Shown piece after piece: positions 7,747-16,213 of a stretch of DNA of 64,000 nucleotides. A program made the position numbers and the translations under genes. How positions within the stretch are numbered: the first letter of the stretch is position 1; each line of letters opens with the position of its first letter. The notes under the pieces are model-generated. The model ran no database searches. It saw only the letters and a program-made list of their open reading frames with translations, and was not told where the DNA came from. Origin of the DNA: Nocardioides sp. Root190 (GTDB taxonomy: Bacteria > Actinomycetota > Actinomycetes > Propionibacteriales > Nocardioidaceae); assembly GCF_001428565.1 (NCBI RefSeq), contig NZ_LMIA01000008.1, positions 631,273-695,272 on the forward strand. The letters run 5' to 3'.

Positions 7747-9482
7747 TCGCCTTCTCCTGACGAGGTCAGGCTCGTCGCGGGCAGCCAGTCCGCACCCAGG
7801 AGCTCGGCGAGATCGGCGAGTCCGGCGGTGTCGCTCCCGACCGTGTCGGAAGCTGCGGCGATCCGCTCGACCATGACCTTGCCGACCTGCTCCTCGACGG
7901 TGCCCTCGGCGTAGGCGATGTGCCAGGGCGAGACCTGGTGGTCGCGGTGGGTGCGGCCGGTGACCTGGCGTCCGGCGATCCCGGAGAAGCGGGCCTGGTG
8001 GAAGACGCCGACCCGTGGCTCGGTGCTCGCCTGCCGGCCGTCGGCGAGGGTCTCGCCGGCGTGCAGGCTGATCGAGGCGACGGTGGTGAACACGCAGACC
8101 TTGGCCTGCCCGGTCTGGAACCGGAGGCGTTCGGCCTCGGGGTCGAACCGCTCGCGGCCATAGATCGTGGCGACGTCGATGCCGGAGTCACGCAGCCGCT
8201 CGGCGATCGGATCCGCAGCGGTCCCGACGAACTCGACCGAGCACGCCACCTGTCGCTCGGCCTCGACCTGCTGGGCGATCCACGCAACCGTGGAGTCGAC
8301 CCGGATCAACCCGGCCTTCTGCCGGAAGCGCAGCAGCGCCGCCCGCCCCTTTGCGACGTTGCGCCCGCGCCGGGCGATGTCCATCTCCCGGCAGAATTCG
8401 CCCCACTCGGCCTCGTACGCCGCGCGCTCGGCCGGCGTGAGCCGTACCGGCATGCCTGAGATCGGCACCGGCCCCCACGGCGCTGCCCGGTGCAGCATCG
8501 CGGGCGGCCGCTCGTCCTCGAGCCATCCACGCACCAGCTTGAGGTCGGCCGCACGTCGTGCCGGATCGGTGGTCCACGTAGCGCCGTACCGTCCCCGCTC
8601 CACCTCGACGCCGTGACGTTCGAGTGCGTTGGCGAACGTGACCGCGGGTTGAGTCGCCGAGGTCCACTCTCGCATCGGCTCCCTGAGCACCTGCGCGTAG
8701 GCAGGGGCGAGGTACGGCAGCTCCAACGGCGTGTGGCCCGGCGTCGCGGTCGTCGCGATGACGAACGGCGCCGTGTCGTGGGGCTTCCCGTGCCCCGAGA
8801 TCCGCGCCCAGTGCTTCCACCGCTTCGTCGTCGTACGACGCAGCGCGTGGGCCTCGTCCGCGATGATCACGTCCCAGGTGTGGTCCTTGACCTTCTCCAG
8901 CCGGTCCCAGGTGATCACGACCCACTCCAGCCCGCCGTCGCCCAGCGCCGTGATCGTGCGGCACCAGTGCCCGATCGTGATCGCGGCCGGCCGGTCTGCG
9001 ACCACCAGCACCCGCTCCGCACCACGGAGGTCACCCACCGCCGTCGCCCCGAGGACCGCCGAGATCGTCTTGCCCACGCCGGGCTCGTCGGCCAGCAGGA
9101 ACTGCCGTCCACCCGCCTCGGCACGCGCCGCGATCGCGTCAGCCGCCTCGTACTGGATCCTGCGCGGCTCCAGCCCAGCGGTCGCCTCCGGACTGGGCGT
9201 GGGGCTGTCGGGGTTGAGGGTGTTCTCGATGAACCGGCCGAGCGTGTACGGACCGGGGGAGTACGGCGCGAGGTGGCTCGGCAGCGCGCGGCCGACGAAC
9301 AGGTGGGTCTTCACTGCCGGGTGCCAGGTGGCGCCCTCGACCTGGGTTCCGTACGGGACGTCGAGGACCCAGAGTCGCTCGCCCGGCCCGGCGGTGGGCA
9401 ACGGCCGCTGCGACGCCCCCGCACCGGTACGCCGCGAGGGCGCACCGCGTCGACGAGCACCGGATCGGCGAGAACTGGCCAC
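7743..9482 (-). CDS. SNF2/superfamily II-like helicase
   Basis: 579 residues from a GTG start. After a basic N-terminal tail come a Q-motif-like RRIQYEAADAIAAR, Walker A ADEPGVGKT (about residue 130), the DEAH-type box IADEAHAL (about 200), motif III-like VIATTATPGHTP and, near the C-terminus, motif VI-like GRQVTGRTHRDHQ. This order fits the SWI2/SNF2 branch of SF2 ATPases that translocate on double-stranded DNA. It is shorter than RapA or Snf2 and has no additional nuclease domain. It could act in repair, recombination or defence; the only coupled partner is the DUF1294 gene. Confidence 0.8.
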   Translation of the reverse strand: MASSRRSGARRRGAPSRRTGAGASQRPLPTAGPGERLWVLDVPYGTQVEGATWHPAVKTHLFVGRALPSHLAPYSPGPYTLGRFIENTLNPDSPTPSPEATAGLEPRRIQYEAADAIAARAEAGGRQFLLADEPGVGKTISAVLGATAVGDLRGAERVLVVADRPAAITIGHWCRTITALGDGGLEWVVITWDRLEKVKDHTWDVIIADEAHALRRTTTKRWKHWARISGHGKPHDTAPFVIATTATPGHTPLELPYLAPAYAQVLREPMREWTSATQPAVTFANALERHGVEVERGRYGATWTTDPARRAADLKLVRGWLEDERPPAMLHRAAPWGPVPISGMPVRLTPAERAAYEAEWGEFCREMDIARRGRNVAKGRAALLRFRQKAGLIRVDSTVAWIAQQVEAERQVACSVEFVGTAADPIAERLRDSGIDVATIYGRERFDPEAERLRFQTGQAKVCVFTTVASISLHAGETLADGRQASTEPRVGVFHQARFSGIAGRQVTGRTHRDHQVSPWHIAYAEGTVEEQVGKVMVERIAAASDTVGSDTAGLADLAELLGADWLPATSLTSSGEGE

Positions 9483-9579
9483 CCTCGGACGCTATCGGGG
9501 CGATCGCGTCGAGCCGGACCGGCTCGCCCATGCTCACTGGAGCATCCGTGAGTCTGACCGCAGCAGATCCCCAGGGCGG

Positions 9580-10575
9580 TCAGGGGCCGGGAGCGGTTCG
9601 CCCTCGACTCGTGGACGCGGCGCGTTGGCATCGATCCGCGGCTTCCCTCATGGCAACGGCCAGTGCGTCGGGTCCGACGACCTCGATGTCGGCGTCGAAG
9701 CGCAGGAAGGACGCCACGAGTGCGGGCCAGGACCAGGACCCGAGGGTGACCCGGGTCCGGTCGTGGGACATCGGTTCGGCGACGCCGTCGCCGATGAAGG
9801 GTGCGACCTCCGCCACCGGGCGGTCGATGATCGCCTCGCCCTGGCAGGGCCAGGCGGTCGATCCTTCGTTGCCGCGGAACTGGCCGGTCACGAAGGTCGC
9901 GACGTCCCCACCGGGCACTTCGCGATGGGCGAACCGTGGACCGTGGGGGATCCGTGGTCGGATGCGGTCGGCGCGGAAGGTCCGCCAGTCGGCGCGCTCG
10001 AGGTCCCAGGCGACGAGGTACCAACGCCCGTGCCAGGTCACGACGTGGTGCGGCTCGACGCGACGCGGTGGGGCGGCGTCGTCCGCGGATGTGCCGTAGT
10101 CGAACCGCAGCACCTCCTGCGAGCGGACGGTCCCCGCGAGCGTCAGGAGTACGGCGCTGTCGACCTCGGTCTCGCTGGTTCCCGGGGCCCTGACGCTGTC
10201 GAAGGCGAGAGCGTCCAGCCGGTGCCGCAAGCGTGAGGGCAACACCTGACGGAGCGTGGTCAGAGCGCGCAGCGCTGCCTCACCGATGCCCGCGCCTGCC
10301 GTGGCCCCGAGCTGGAGGGAGACCGCGAGCGCCACGGCCTGGTCGTCGTCGAACAGCAGCGGGGGCAGGTCGGCGCCTGCGTCGAGCCGGTAGCCGCCGT
10401 CGGGACCCTTGAACGCGGCGATCTGGTAGCCGAGCTCGCGGAGCCGGTCGACGTCGCGACGCACGGTCCGCGTGGTGACGTCGAGCCGTTGTGCGAGCAC
10501 GTCCCCGGACCAGTCGCGCCGCGCTTGCAGCAGCGAGAGCAGCGCGAGAAGTCGAGACGATGTCGTGGTCACCAC
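9580..10575 (-). CDS. YafY-type transcriptional regulator (HTH_11 plus WYL domain)
   Basis: The N-terminal helix-turn-helix WSGDVLAQRLDVTTRTVRR is followed by a wing and an effector-sensing WYL domain (VTWHGRWYLVAWDLERADW and FRADRI). WYL regulators bind nucleic-acid or other ligands and repress or activate divergent genes. I set the start at tandem GTG codons 10575/10572; the longer in-frame ATG at 10614 would run through the palindrome at 10593-10610. The gene is divergent from the DUF1761 membrane protein, which is its likely target together with itself. Confidence 0.88.
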   Translation of the reverse strand: MVTTTSSRLLALLSLLQARRDWSGDVLAQRLDVTTRTVRRDVDRLRELGYQIAAFKGPDGGYRLDAGADLPPLLFDDDQAVALAVSLQLGATAGAGIGEAALRALTTLRQVLPSRLRHRLDALAFDSVRAPGTSETEVDSAVLLTLAGTVRSQEVLRFDYGTSADDAAPPRRVEPHHVVTWHGRWYLVAWDLERADWRTFRADRIRPRIPHGPRFAHREVPGGDVATFVTGQFRGNEGSTAWPCQGEAIIDRPVAEVAPFIGDGVAEPMSHDRTRVTLGSWSWPALVASFLRFDADIEVVGPDALAVAMREAADRCQRAASTSRGRTAPGP

Positions 10576-10592
10576 AGCAGTCTGTCGCAAGT

Positions 10593-10610
10593 ACAGGACA
10601 CATCCTGTCC
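10593..10610. promoter_or_regulatory. Palindromic operator between WYL regulator and DUF1761 gene
   Basis: ACAGGA-N4-TCCTGT (10593-10608), which also reads GGACA-N5-TGTCC (10596-10610), lies in the divergent intergenic region about 20 bases upstream of the regulator start. This is the expected place for autoregulation by the WYL protein. A second GGACA-N5-TGTCC site occurs at 11974-11988. Confidence 0.55.
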
Positions 10611-10672
10611 GCAACTCACGAGAAGGTTCCCTGAGCGATGACCACCGTGGCCATCGAGATCAAGGAGTCCTT

Positions 10673-11089
10673 GTGTTCAACGTTCTCGCCGACATCAACT
10701 GGCTCAGCTTCGCCGTCGCACTGGCCGTCTCGATCGTCCTGGCCGGTGTCTGGTTCGCCGCCGTCATCGCCAAGCCCTATCTCGTCGCGCTCGGCCGCGA
10801 GAACGAACCGGCACCGCAGAGCGACCTGGTCCGCAACCTCGGACCACTTGTCTGCACCCTGATCGTCACCCTCACCACCGCCGTGCTGGTCGAGGCGCTC
10901 GACATCACCAGCACCGGCGATGCCGTCGTCTTCGGCCTGATCATCGGCATCGGCTACCTCAGCGCGATGACCTTCCAGATCGCCCTCAACCCGAACTTCC
11001 CCCGCCCGCTGTACTACGGCCTGCTCAACGCTCCCTATTTCGTCGTCAGCGCGGTGGCGAGCTCGGTCATCCTGGTGGTCATGCGATAG
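10673..11089 (+). CDS. DUF1761 family membrane protein
   Basis: 138 residues with four hydrophobic helices (WLSFAVALAVSIVLAGVWF, LVCTLIVTLTTAVLVEAL, AVVFGLIIGIGYLSAM and YFVVSAVASSVILVVM), matching the DUF1761 layout. The GTG at 10673 is preceded by AAGGAG at 10662-10667 with good spacing, which fixes the start. A longer frame open from 10472 and a different-frame ORF from 10638 are not supported. The function is unknown; the divergent WYL regulator probably controls it. Confidence 0.8.
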   Translation: MFNVLADINWLSFAVALAVSIVLAGVWFAAVIAKPYLVALGRENEPAPQSDLVRNLGPLVCTLIVTLTTAVLVEALDITSTGDAVVFGLIIGIGYLSAMTFQIALNPNFPRPLYYGLLNAPYFVVSAVASSVILVVMR

Positions 11090-11122
11090 CGAGTCCGCCG
11101 CGAGCTGCTGGCGGTCTTCAGG

Positions 11123-11138
11123 GCGGCGCGGTCGCCGC
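11123..11138. terminator. Short GC hairpin between convergent genes
   Basis: GCGGCG-CGGT-CGCCGC forms a compact hairpin between the DUF1761 gene (ending 11089) and the EXPERA gene (ending 11156). There is no U-tract, so this is only a possible terminator. Confidence 0.35.
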
Positions 11139-11155
11139 GGTAGGACGCACCCGGG

Positions 11156-11917
11156 CTAGAAGTTGACTTCGTAATTCTGTTGGGCGATGCGTCGGGCGCC
11201 CCACGCGTAGGTGATGAGGGGCATGGTGCACCAGAAGATGTTCAGCAGGCCGAACTTGATGATGAGGTCCGTTGTGCTGGACACGTTGTCGAGGTTGTTG
11301 GCGATCTCGGTGCCGAAGTAGACCATCGGCAGGGTGACCTCGACGATCATGCCCGCCATGACGAAGGAGAGTTGGGTGAGGGTGAAGCGCTTGCCCTGGC
11401 GAAAGAACATGACCACGGCGTACAGCTCGAAAATGCCGACGAAGAGGGCGATGCACTCCAGAGTGACGACGAGCGGGTCGCCGTTGAGGTAGCGGGCGTC
11501 GCCTCCGGAGAGGTAGGGCGACCAGAAGTAGGTCCAGAGTGCGTTGTCGAGAACGCCTTGCTTGATCTGGTCGAGGAACAGCAGCCAGGGAAGTTCCCAG
11601 ATGAACCGTGGCGCGAGGCAGATGAAGAGCCAGACCAGGATCATGCCGTCCAACTTCTGGGACCTCGTACGTCCGGCCATGCCGGGCAGGTTCATCCACG
11701 GGAGGGCGAGGGCGGTGACGAACACGGAGACGCCGACGAGAGTCATGCCGTTCGACGCGACCTTGTGGGAGACGCCCAGATGGACCTCGAGATACCAGAA
11801 GAAGGGGACCGAGGCGACGAACACGGCAAGTGCCGCGAGGAGCGCCTTCTGGAGCGAGGACTTGCTCCGCGTTCCCTCCTCGGTGGGCGAGGCCTGCTTC
11901 TTCGCTGCCGATGCCAT
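11156..11917 (-). CDS. Emopamil-binding (EXPERA/EBP, sterol isomerase-like) membrane protein
   Basis: 253 residues with several transmembrane helices. The central segment GGDARYLNGDPLVVTLE aligns with the eukaryotic EBP segment that reads KGDSRYILGDNFTVCME, and the downstream FRQGKRFTLTQLSFVMAG also follows EBP. In EBP this fold isomerises the delta8 double bond of sterols. The catalytic Glu of the second site appears kept (VTLECIA), while the catalytic His position reads Arg (PRFIWE) in my by-eye alignment, so activity is uncertain. An RBS-like AGGAG lies just upstream. The TetR gene 116 bases upstream on the same strand is the likely regulator. Confidence 0.7.
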   Translation of the reverse strand: MASAAKKQASPTEEGTRSKSSLQKALLAALAVFVASVPFFWYLEVHLGVSHKVASNGMTLVGVSVFVTALALPWMNLPGMAGRTRSQKLDGMILVWLFICLAPRFIWELPWLLFLDQIKQGVLDNALWTYFWSPYLSGGDARYLNGDPLVVTLECIALFVGIFELYAVVMFFRQGKRFTLTQLSFVMAGMIVEVTLPMVYFGTEIANNLDNVSSTTDLIIKFGLLNIFWCTMPLITYAWGARRIAQQNYEVNF

Positions 11918-11973
11918 GACATCTCCTGTCTGTGTCGCGCCCGATGAGAGCGGTCGAGGCAGGTTGACACATC

Positions 11974-11988
11974 GGACATAAAGTGTCC
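11974..11988. promoter_or_regulatory. Palindromic operator upstream of the EXPERA gene
   Basis: GGACA-TAAAG-TGTCC lies in the 116-base gap between the TetR gene and the EXPERA gene, with partly symmetric outer flanks (GACACATC and GATGTC). It has the size and position of a TetR-family operator about 60 bases upstream of the EXPERA start. Confidence 0.5.
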
Positions 11989-12033
11989 AGGATGTCGATC
12001 AGATGCTATGCCTTCACTGGGGTTGAATCACGG

Positions 12034-12636
12034 TCAGTGGACCAGGGGGGCGAGGGTGTCTGCCAGGTACTGCCGGAGGACTTCACGGCTGCGGGTGCGT
12101 TGACTGGGGAACGTCAGCAAAGAGACGGTCATGCGCAGCGAGGCCTCGGCGATGGCATCCAGCTTGGATGCCAGGCCGGCGTCGTACTCGACCAGCGGCG
12201 AGAGGGCATCGGCGACGATGGACAGGACGGAGCTCGACATCGCCATCTCACGCCCCTCGGGAGTTTCCAGCGAGTAGAGCATCGCTGGAATCGCGGCATG
12301 ATCACGCACTCCGTAGAAGACGCCGACGGTCAACTCGACCAGGAACTCGCCCGCGGTCTTGGCCTTCCGTGCTTGGGCCAGAGCGGTCTCGGTGAGTTCG
12401 GTGGCGCTGCGCGTCACTGCGTCACGGAGCACGTCGTCGCGATTGCTGTAGTACGTGTAGACGGTCTGCCGAGAGACGCCGGCCTCTCGCGCGACGGATG
12501 CCATCGAGGAGCGTTCCAGGCCGTGCCGGGCGATCGAACGCGTTGCGCCTTGAAGGATTCGCTCGCGGTAGTCATCGCCCGTGGCGAGCGCGGTGGCCTT
12601 GGGCCGCGTTGCTGGATCGGGGTTGGCGGGGGACAC
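12034..12636 (-). CDS. TetR family transcriptional regulator
   Basis: 200 residues. The N-terminal DNA-binding helices ILQGATRSIARHGLERSSM and VAREAGVSRQTVYTYYSNR are typical TetR. The C-terminal ligand domain is not diagnostic. It lies directly upstream of the EXPERA membrane protein in the same direction, with a palindrome in the gap, so local repression of that gene is the simplest model. Confidence 0.9.
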   Translation of the reverse strand: MSPANPDPATRPKATALATGDDYRERILQGATRSIARHGLERSSMASVAREAGVSRQTVYTYYSNRDDVLRDAVTRSATELTETALAQARKAKTAGEFLVELTVGVFYGVRDHAAIPAMLYSLETPEGREMAMSSSVLSIVADALSPLVEYDAGLASKLDAIAEASLRMTVSLLTFPSQRTRSREVLRQYLADTLAPLVH

Positions 12637-12829
12637 GACCGGATCCTCTCACTCGCTCGAGGAACCTGCACGGGCAGAAGGTTGCAGCAGCGGACCTTGC
12701 TCAATCAAGCGAACCTGCACCGGCCGCAGCTCGCTTCGTAGCGGAGCACCTGCTGGCGGGTCGGGTGCCCGGAATGCGGCGGAGTGACTGTGAGAATCGT
12801 CGTGCTCTGAGAGCGGGCAGCGTGTTTGC

Positions 12830-13204
12830 TCAGTCGATGGGCGTGTCGACCCAGCCGACAAACCGGCCGCCAACCCCCGGCATCTCCGTACGATGTTCGC
12901 CCTGGCCCGGGCTCGGTACATCGGAGGGCTGATGGAAGTCGCAACTGACGTACGTGAACTCCGGCCACCACTTCTTCGGCCGGGCCTTCTCGGCAAACCC
13001 GCAGACGTTGCACACCAGCTCGACCCACACCGGCTTCTTGCCGATCCGGTTGGCACGCGACTGGACCAGCCACGGTGGCGGGCTGTCCTCGATCTCGGCC
13101 AGTTCGGCTTCAGTGAGCGTCGTGGGAAGGCCGTGCCGGGTGGCCATCTCCAAGGGGATGTCCAAGCGTTGGGCAGCGTCGCGGCGGGTGATCATCGCCC
13201 CCAA
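12830..13204 (-). CDS. Small hypothetical protein with CxxC motif
   Basis: 124 residues. The N-terminal half (RRDAAQRLDIPLEMATRHGL, then LAEIEDSPPPWLVQSRA) is a helical segment that loosely recalls DUF5997-type actinobacterial proteins. The C-terminal half has LVCNVCGF and a later SCDFH, which could hold a zinc ion. Function unknown. The coding direction is opposite to the EcsC-like gene downstream. Base composition around it is less GC-rich than in the metabolic regions. Confidence 0.6.
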   Translation of the reverse strand: MGAMITRRDAAQRLDIPLEMATRHGLPTTLTEAELAEIEDSPPPWLVQSRANRIGKKPVWVELVCNVCGFAEKARPKKWWPEFTYVSCDFHQPSDVPSPGQGEHRTEMPGVGGRFVGWVDTPID

Positions 13205-13602
13205 CGATAGTCAGTGCCGCTTGGAGAGCGGCTGTTGGACTTCGCACGTGTCGACGGGATCTAGCTGTCTTGAAATGCTTGGCGCTACCGAGTCCTGCGG
13301 TAGTAGACCAGCGCGCGTCCAACACCCAGTAAAACTGGACTCTCCGCGAAACACCGGCCAATCGCGGCAGTACGAAAGGTTGAACGACCTCCTCGGCGTC
13401 CTCAAGACCATCACATCCAGCGTGAGCACCGCATCTGCCGTCCGTCAGGTCGAGCGGCGATGGGCAGAGTCGCCATGGGGTCTTCCGGAGTAGCGATCGG
13501 TGCCCCACGGGCGGCGGAAGGACACAAGTGCAACTCGTCTGCCCTGACACACCGCCCACACTCGGGAGGACCCAATCCCGCCCTCGTCGTAGTGTCTCCT
13601 GC
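13205..13602. other. Intergenic stretch without convincing gene
   Basis: About 400 bases between divergent genes. Short ORFs here lack family character. One small inverted repeat, CTACCG-N7-CGGTAG at 13285-13303, is visible. The stretch is A/T-richer than most of the window and should contain the promoter of the EcsC-like gene. Confidence 0.5.
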
Positions 13603-14436
13603 ATGGCGGACGACTCTCAGGACAAGCTCTATGCAACGACACTGCAAACGATCGGCGCAGTGTCCAAACTGCCCATGGTTCACGTTGAACGCGAGGCCTT
13701 CCTGCGCAAGCAGTTCGCGTCGTCCCCGCATCTGGCCGTCGTTCTCGAGAGCGGTCCACAGGCGGTTTACACGGTCGAATCACTGCGCCAGAAGGCCAAC
13801 TCGATCATCAAGAACAGCACGGCGAAGACCTCTATGGCGTCTTTCGCGACCGGCCTGCCAGGCAATCCTGTGGTGATGATCGCGGCGGGTGGCGCCGACG
13901 TCGCCCAGTACTTCGGCTTCGCCATCAACTTGGCTCAGCAACTCGCCTACCTGTTCGGCGAGGACGACCTGTTCGACGATGGCGGGCAATTGTCCGAGGC
14001 GGCCCAGATTCGTGTGATCGCGTACCTAGGGGCCATGTTCGGTGCAGCTGGCGCTGCGGCACTCGTCTCTCAGACGTCGAAGCTTGCAGGCGCGAATCTC
14101 GGCAAGAAGGTCGCGGCGCAGGCACTCACGAAGACGGCGTGGTACCCGCTGGTCAAGAAGGTCGGTGCGCTGGTCGGCAAGCAGGTAACAAAGAAGTCTG
14201 TGGAGAAGACGATTACCAAAGCGGTCCCGGTTGCTGGCGGCGTGATCGCCGGGGGCCTGACCTTCATGACGTTTCGACCCATGGGAAACCGCCTGGCCGA
14301 CACGTTGGCTGCCAACCTGAACGGCGACTTCGATGAGGAACTCGAACTGAATCCTGACTTCGCGGCAAGCGTCGAGACGAGCACCGTCGTGGTCGAACAG
14401 ATTCGCGATGGAGCCAGCGAGCGCGAGACCGAGTAG
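13603..14436 (+). CDS. EcsC-like family protein
   Basis: 277 residues from the ATG at 13603 (MADDSQDK); the in-frame extension to 13528 looks non-coding. The central amphipathic/hydrophobic helices GLPGNPVVMIAAGGADVAQY and INLAQQLAYLFGEDD, then a glycine-rich end (VPVAGGVIAGGLTFMTF and MGNRLADTLAANL), follow the layout of EcsC-family proteins, a poorly understood group named after a gene beside a Bacillus ABC transporter. Charged Lys-rich helices (KKVGALVGKQVTKKSVEK) may bind membrane. No ABC genes are adjacent here. Confidence 0.55.
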   Translation: MADDSQDKLYATTLQTIGAVSKLPMVHVEREAFLRKQFASSPHLAVVLESGPQAVYTVESLRQKANSIIKNSTAKTSMASFATGLPGNPVVMIAAGGADVAQYFGFAINLAQQLAYLFGEDDLFDDGGQLSEAAQIRVIAYLGAMFGAAGAAALVSQTSKLAGANLGKKVAAQALTKTAWYPLVKKVGALVGKQVTKKSVEKTITKAVPVAGGVIAGGLTFMTFRPMGNRLADTLAANLNGDFDEELELNPDFAASVETSTVVVEQIRDGASERETE

Positions 14437-14608
14437 ACCGCCCCCCCGGTGGATGCCAGAGAAGTGGCGGAATGTGCCACCCTCCTCCGGCTCCCGATTG
14501 CTCATGACCCGCGTGCGCCACTGCCCTTCGCGGTCATGGTCGGCGGGGGCGGAACGTCGGTCCACGGACAACGCTCGGATCTGTGAGTAGACCGGTTCTG
14601 GGGTTGTT

Positions 14609-14624
14609 TCGAACGTGTGTTCGA
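14609..14624. promoter_or_regulatory. LexA (SOS) box
   Basis: TCGAACGTGTGTTCGA is a perfect TCGAAC-N4-GTTCGA palindrome, the established actinobacterial LexA operator. It ends 8 bases before the first possible start codon (14633) of the DUF222/HNH gene, so LexA binding would block transcription initiation. Confidence 0.88.
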
Positions 14625-14632
14625 GTTACCAT

Positions 14633-15988
14633 ATGCGTATGAACGTCTCCCCGGTGGTTGCTTCTGATGTGGTGGCGTGGCGTGATCGGCTGGCCCGAGG
14701 CAGCACAGATGCCTGCGAGGGTGACGCGGGTGACTTGGTGGACCTGATTGCGGCGTTGGAGGACCTGACCTCGACGGCGCGGGCGGTGCAGGCTGAGGCC
14801 GCGGTGGCGTTCGATGCTGCCCGTCGTGCCAGCGAGGCCGCGGCAGGTGTCGCTTCCCGCCTTCAGGGGCGCGGGGTGGGCGGTGAAGTCGCGTTGGCCC
14901 GCAAGGAGTCCGCAGCCAGGGGTCAGTCGTTGCTCGGGCTGGCCCGGGTGCTGGTCGTTGAGATGCCGCACACCCTGGACCGCCTGCGTGACGGGACGCT
15001 CAACGAGTTCCGAGCCACGATCCTTGCCCGCGAGACCGGATGCCTCAACGCCGAGCAACGAGCCGCGGTCGATGAGGAGCTGTGCTGTTCCCCGGCTGCA
15101 TTGGTCGGGGTCGGGACCCGGGAACTTGCTGGCCGCGTCCGGCGCCGGGTCGCGCTCCTGGACCCCGCGGCGGTCGCGCGGCGCAACCGCAAGGCCGAGT
15201 CCGAGCGTGGGGTGTCGTTGCGCCCCGCGCCGGACACGATGGCCTACCTCACCACCCTGATTCCAATGGCCCAAGGGGTCGCCGTCTACGCCACCTTGCA
15301 GAGGGATGCCGACGCCAAGAAGGCTGCCGGCGACGACCGCTCCCGACGCCAGCTCACGGCCGACCTCGTCGTCTCCCGGCTGACCGGGGTCCCCGACACT
15401 GGCGTCCCCGCCCAAGCGCCCGCGGTGCCGGTCACCGTCAACATCACCCTCCCCGCCCCCACGTTGGCCGGCGGTCATGCCCCTGCGTTGTTGACCGCCC
15501 GTGGGGTGGCCGGGGAGGTCGTACCCGCCGAGACCGCCCGCCTCCTGCTCGCGCACTCCATCACCGAGGGCGTTGGGGCGTGGTTCCGGCAGCTCTACGC
15601 CAACCCCCTGGGCCGACTCGTCGCCCTGACCAGCCGTCAACGTACCTTTCCCGACGGTCTCGCCGAGCTGCTGCAGGTCCAAGGCCACGGGATCTGCGCA
15701 ACCCCCTGGTGTGACGCCCCGATCCAACACTCCGACCACATCGTCCCCGTCGAGGACGACGGTGCGACCGACCACCACAACGGTCAGGGGCTCTGTGCGG
15801 CGTGCAACCACGCCAAACAAGCCGGCTGGCGCCAGAGCGCCGACTCGCCGATCGGCCGACCCGCCGTGACCACGACCACCCCCACCGGCCACCGCTACCA
15901 CGCCACCGCCCCTGCCCCACCCGGGTGGGGTGACCACGGGCCACCCCGAGCCTTCATGATCGACATCCAATGGCTACGCGCCGCCTGA
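14633..15988 (+). CDS. DUF222-HNH endonuclease (13E12-type repeat family)
   Basis: About 451 residues. The N-terminal DUF222 region contains AEAAVAFDAARRASEAAAG and LLGLARVLVVEMPHTLDRL. The C-terminal HNH module is complete: CATPWCDAPIQHSDHIVP, then NGQGLCAACNHAKQAGW, giving paired Cys zinc ligands, the catalytic DH and the conserved Asn/His. Such proteins are multicopy in actinobacteria and their role is unsettled (recombination, DNA damage or mobile-element related). Start is ATG 14633 or 14639, just after the LexA box, so damage induction is likely. A second, damaged family member lies at the window's right end. Confidence 0.9.
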   Translation: MRMNVSPVVASDVVAWRDRLARGSTDACEGDAGDLVDLIAALEDLTSTARAVQAEAAVAFDAARRASEAAAGVASRLQGRGVGGEVALARKESAARGQSLLGLARVLVVEMPHTLDRLRDGTLNEFRATILARETGCLNAEQRAAVDEELCCSPAALVGVGTRELAGRVRRRVALLDPAAVARRNRKAESERGVSLRPAPDTMAYLTTLIPMAQGVAVYATLQRDADAKKAAGDDRSRRQLTADLVVSRLTGVPDTGVPAQAPAVPVTVNITLPAPTLAGGHAPALLTARGVAGEVVPAETARLLLAHSITEGVGAWFRQLYANPLGRLVALTSRQRTFPDGLAELLQVQGHGICATPWCDAPIQHSDHIVPVEDDGATDHHNGQGLCAACNHAKQAGWRQSADSPIGRPAVTTTTPTGHRYHATAPAPPGWGDHGPPRAFMIDIQWLRAA

Positions 15989-16213
15989 GGCGCATGTCGA
16001 GGTTCCGTGGCATGAAGGTCGCCGAGCGTTGGGACCATGCCGCGCACCGATCGCCCAACTCATCCGAATGGCACGCGTTGGCTTTCGACCCAGTGCCCAG
16101 GTGCAAGCCGATCGCAACCTGTTGCTGGAGCGTCTCGGCGTACGCCGGCGCGGGAGAGTGGCGGCTCGTCGCGTTTCTCCGCAGGCGTCGGTCAGCCCGG
16201 ATAGCCTGCTGCG

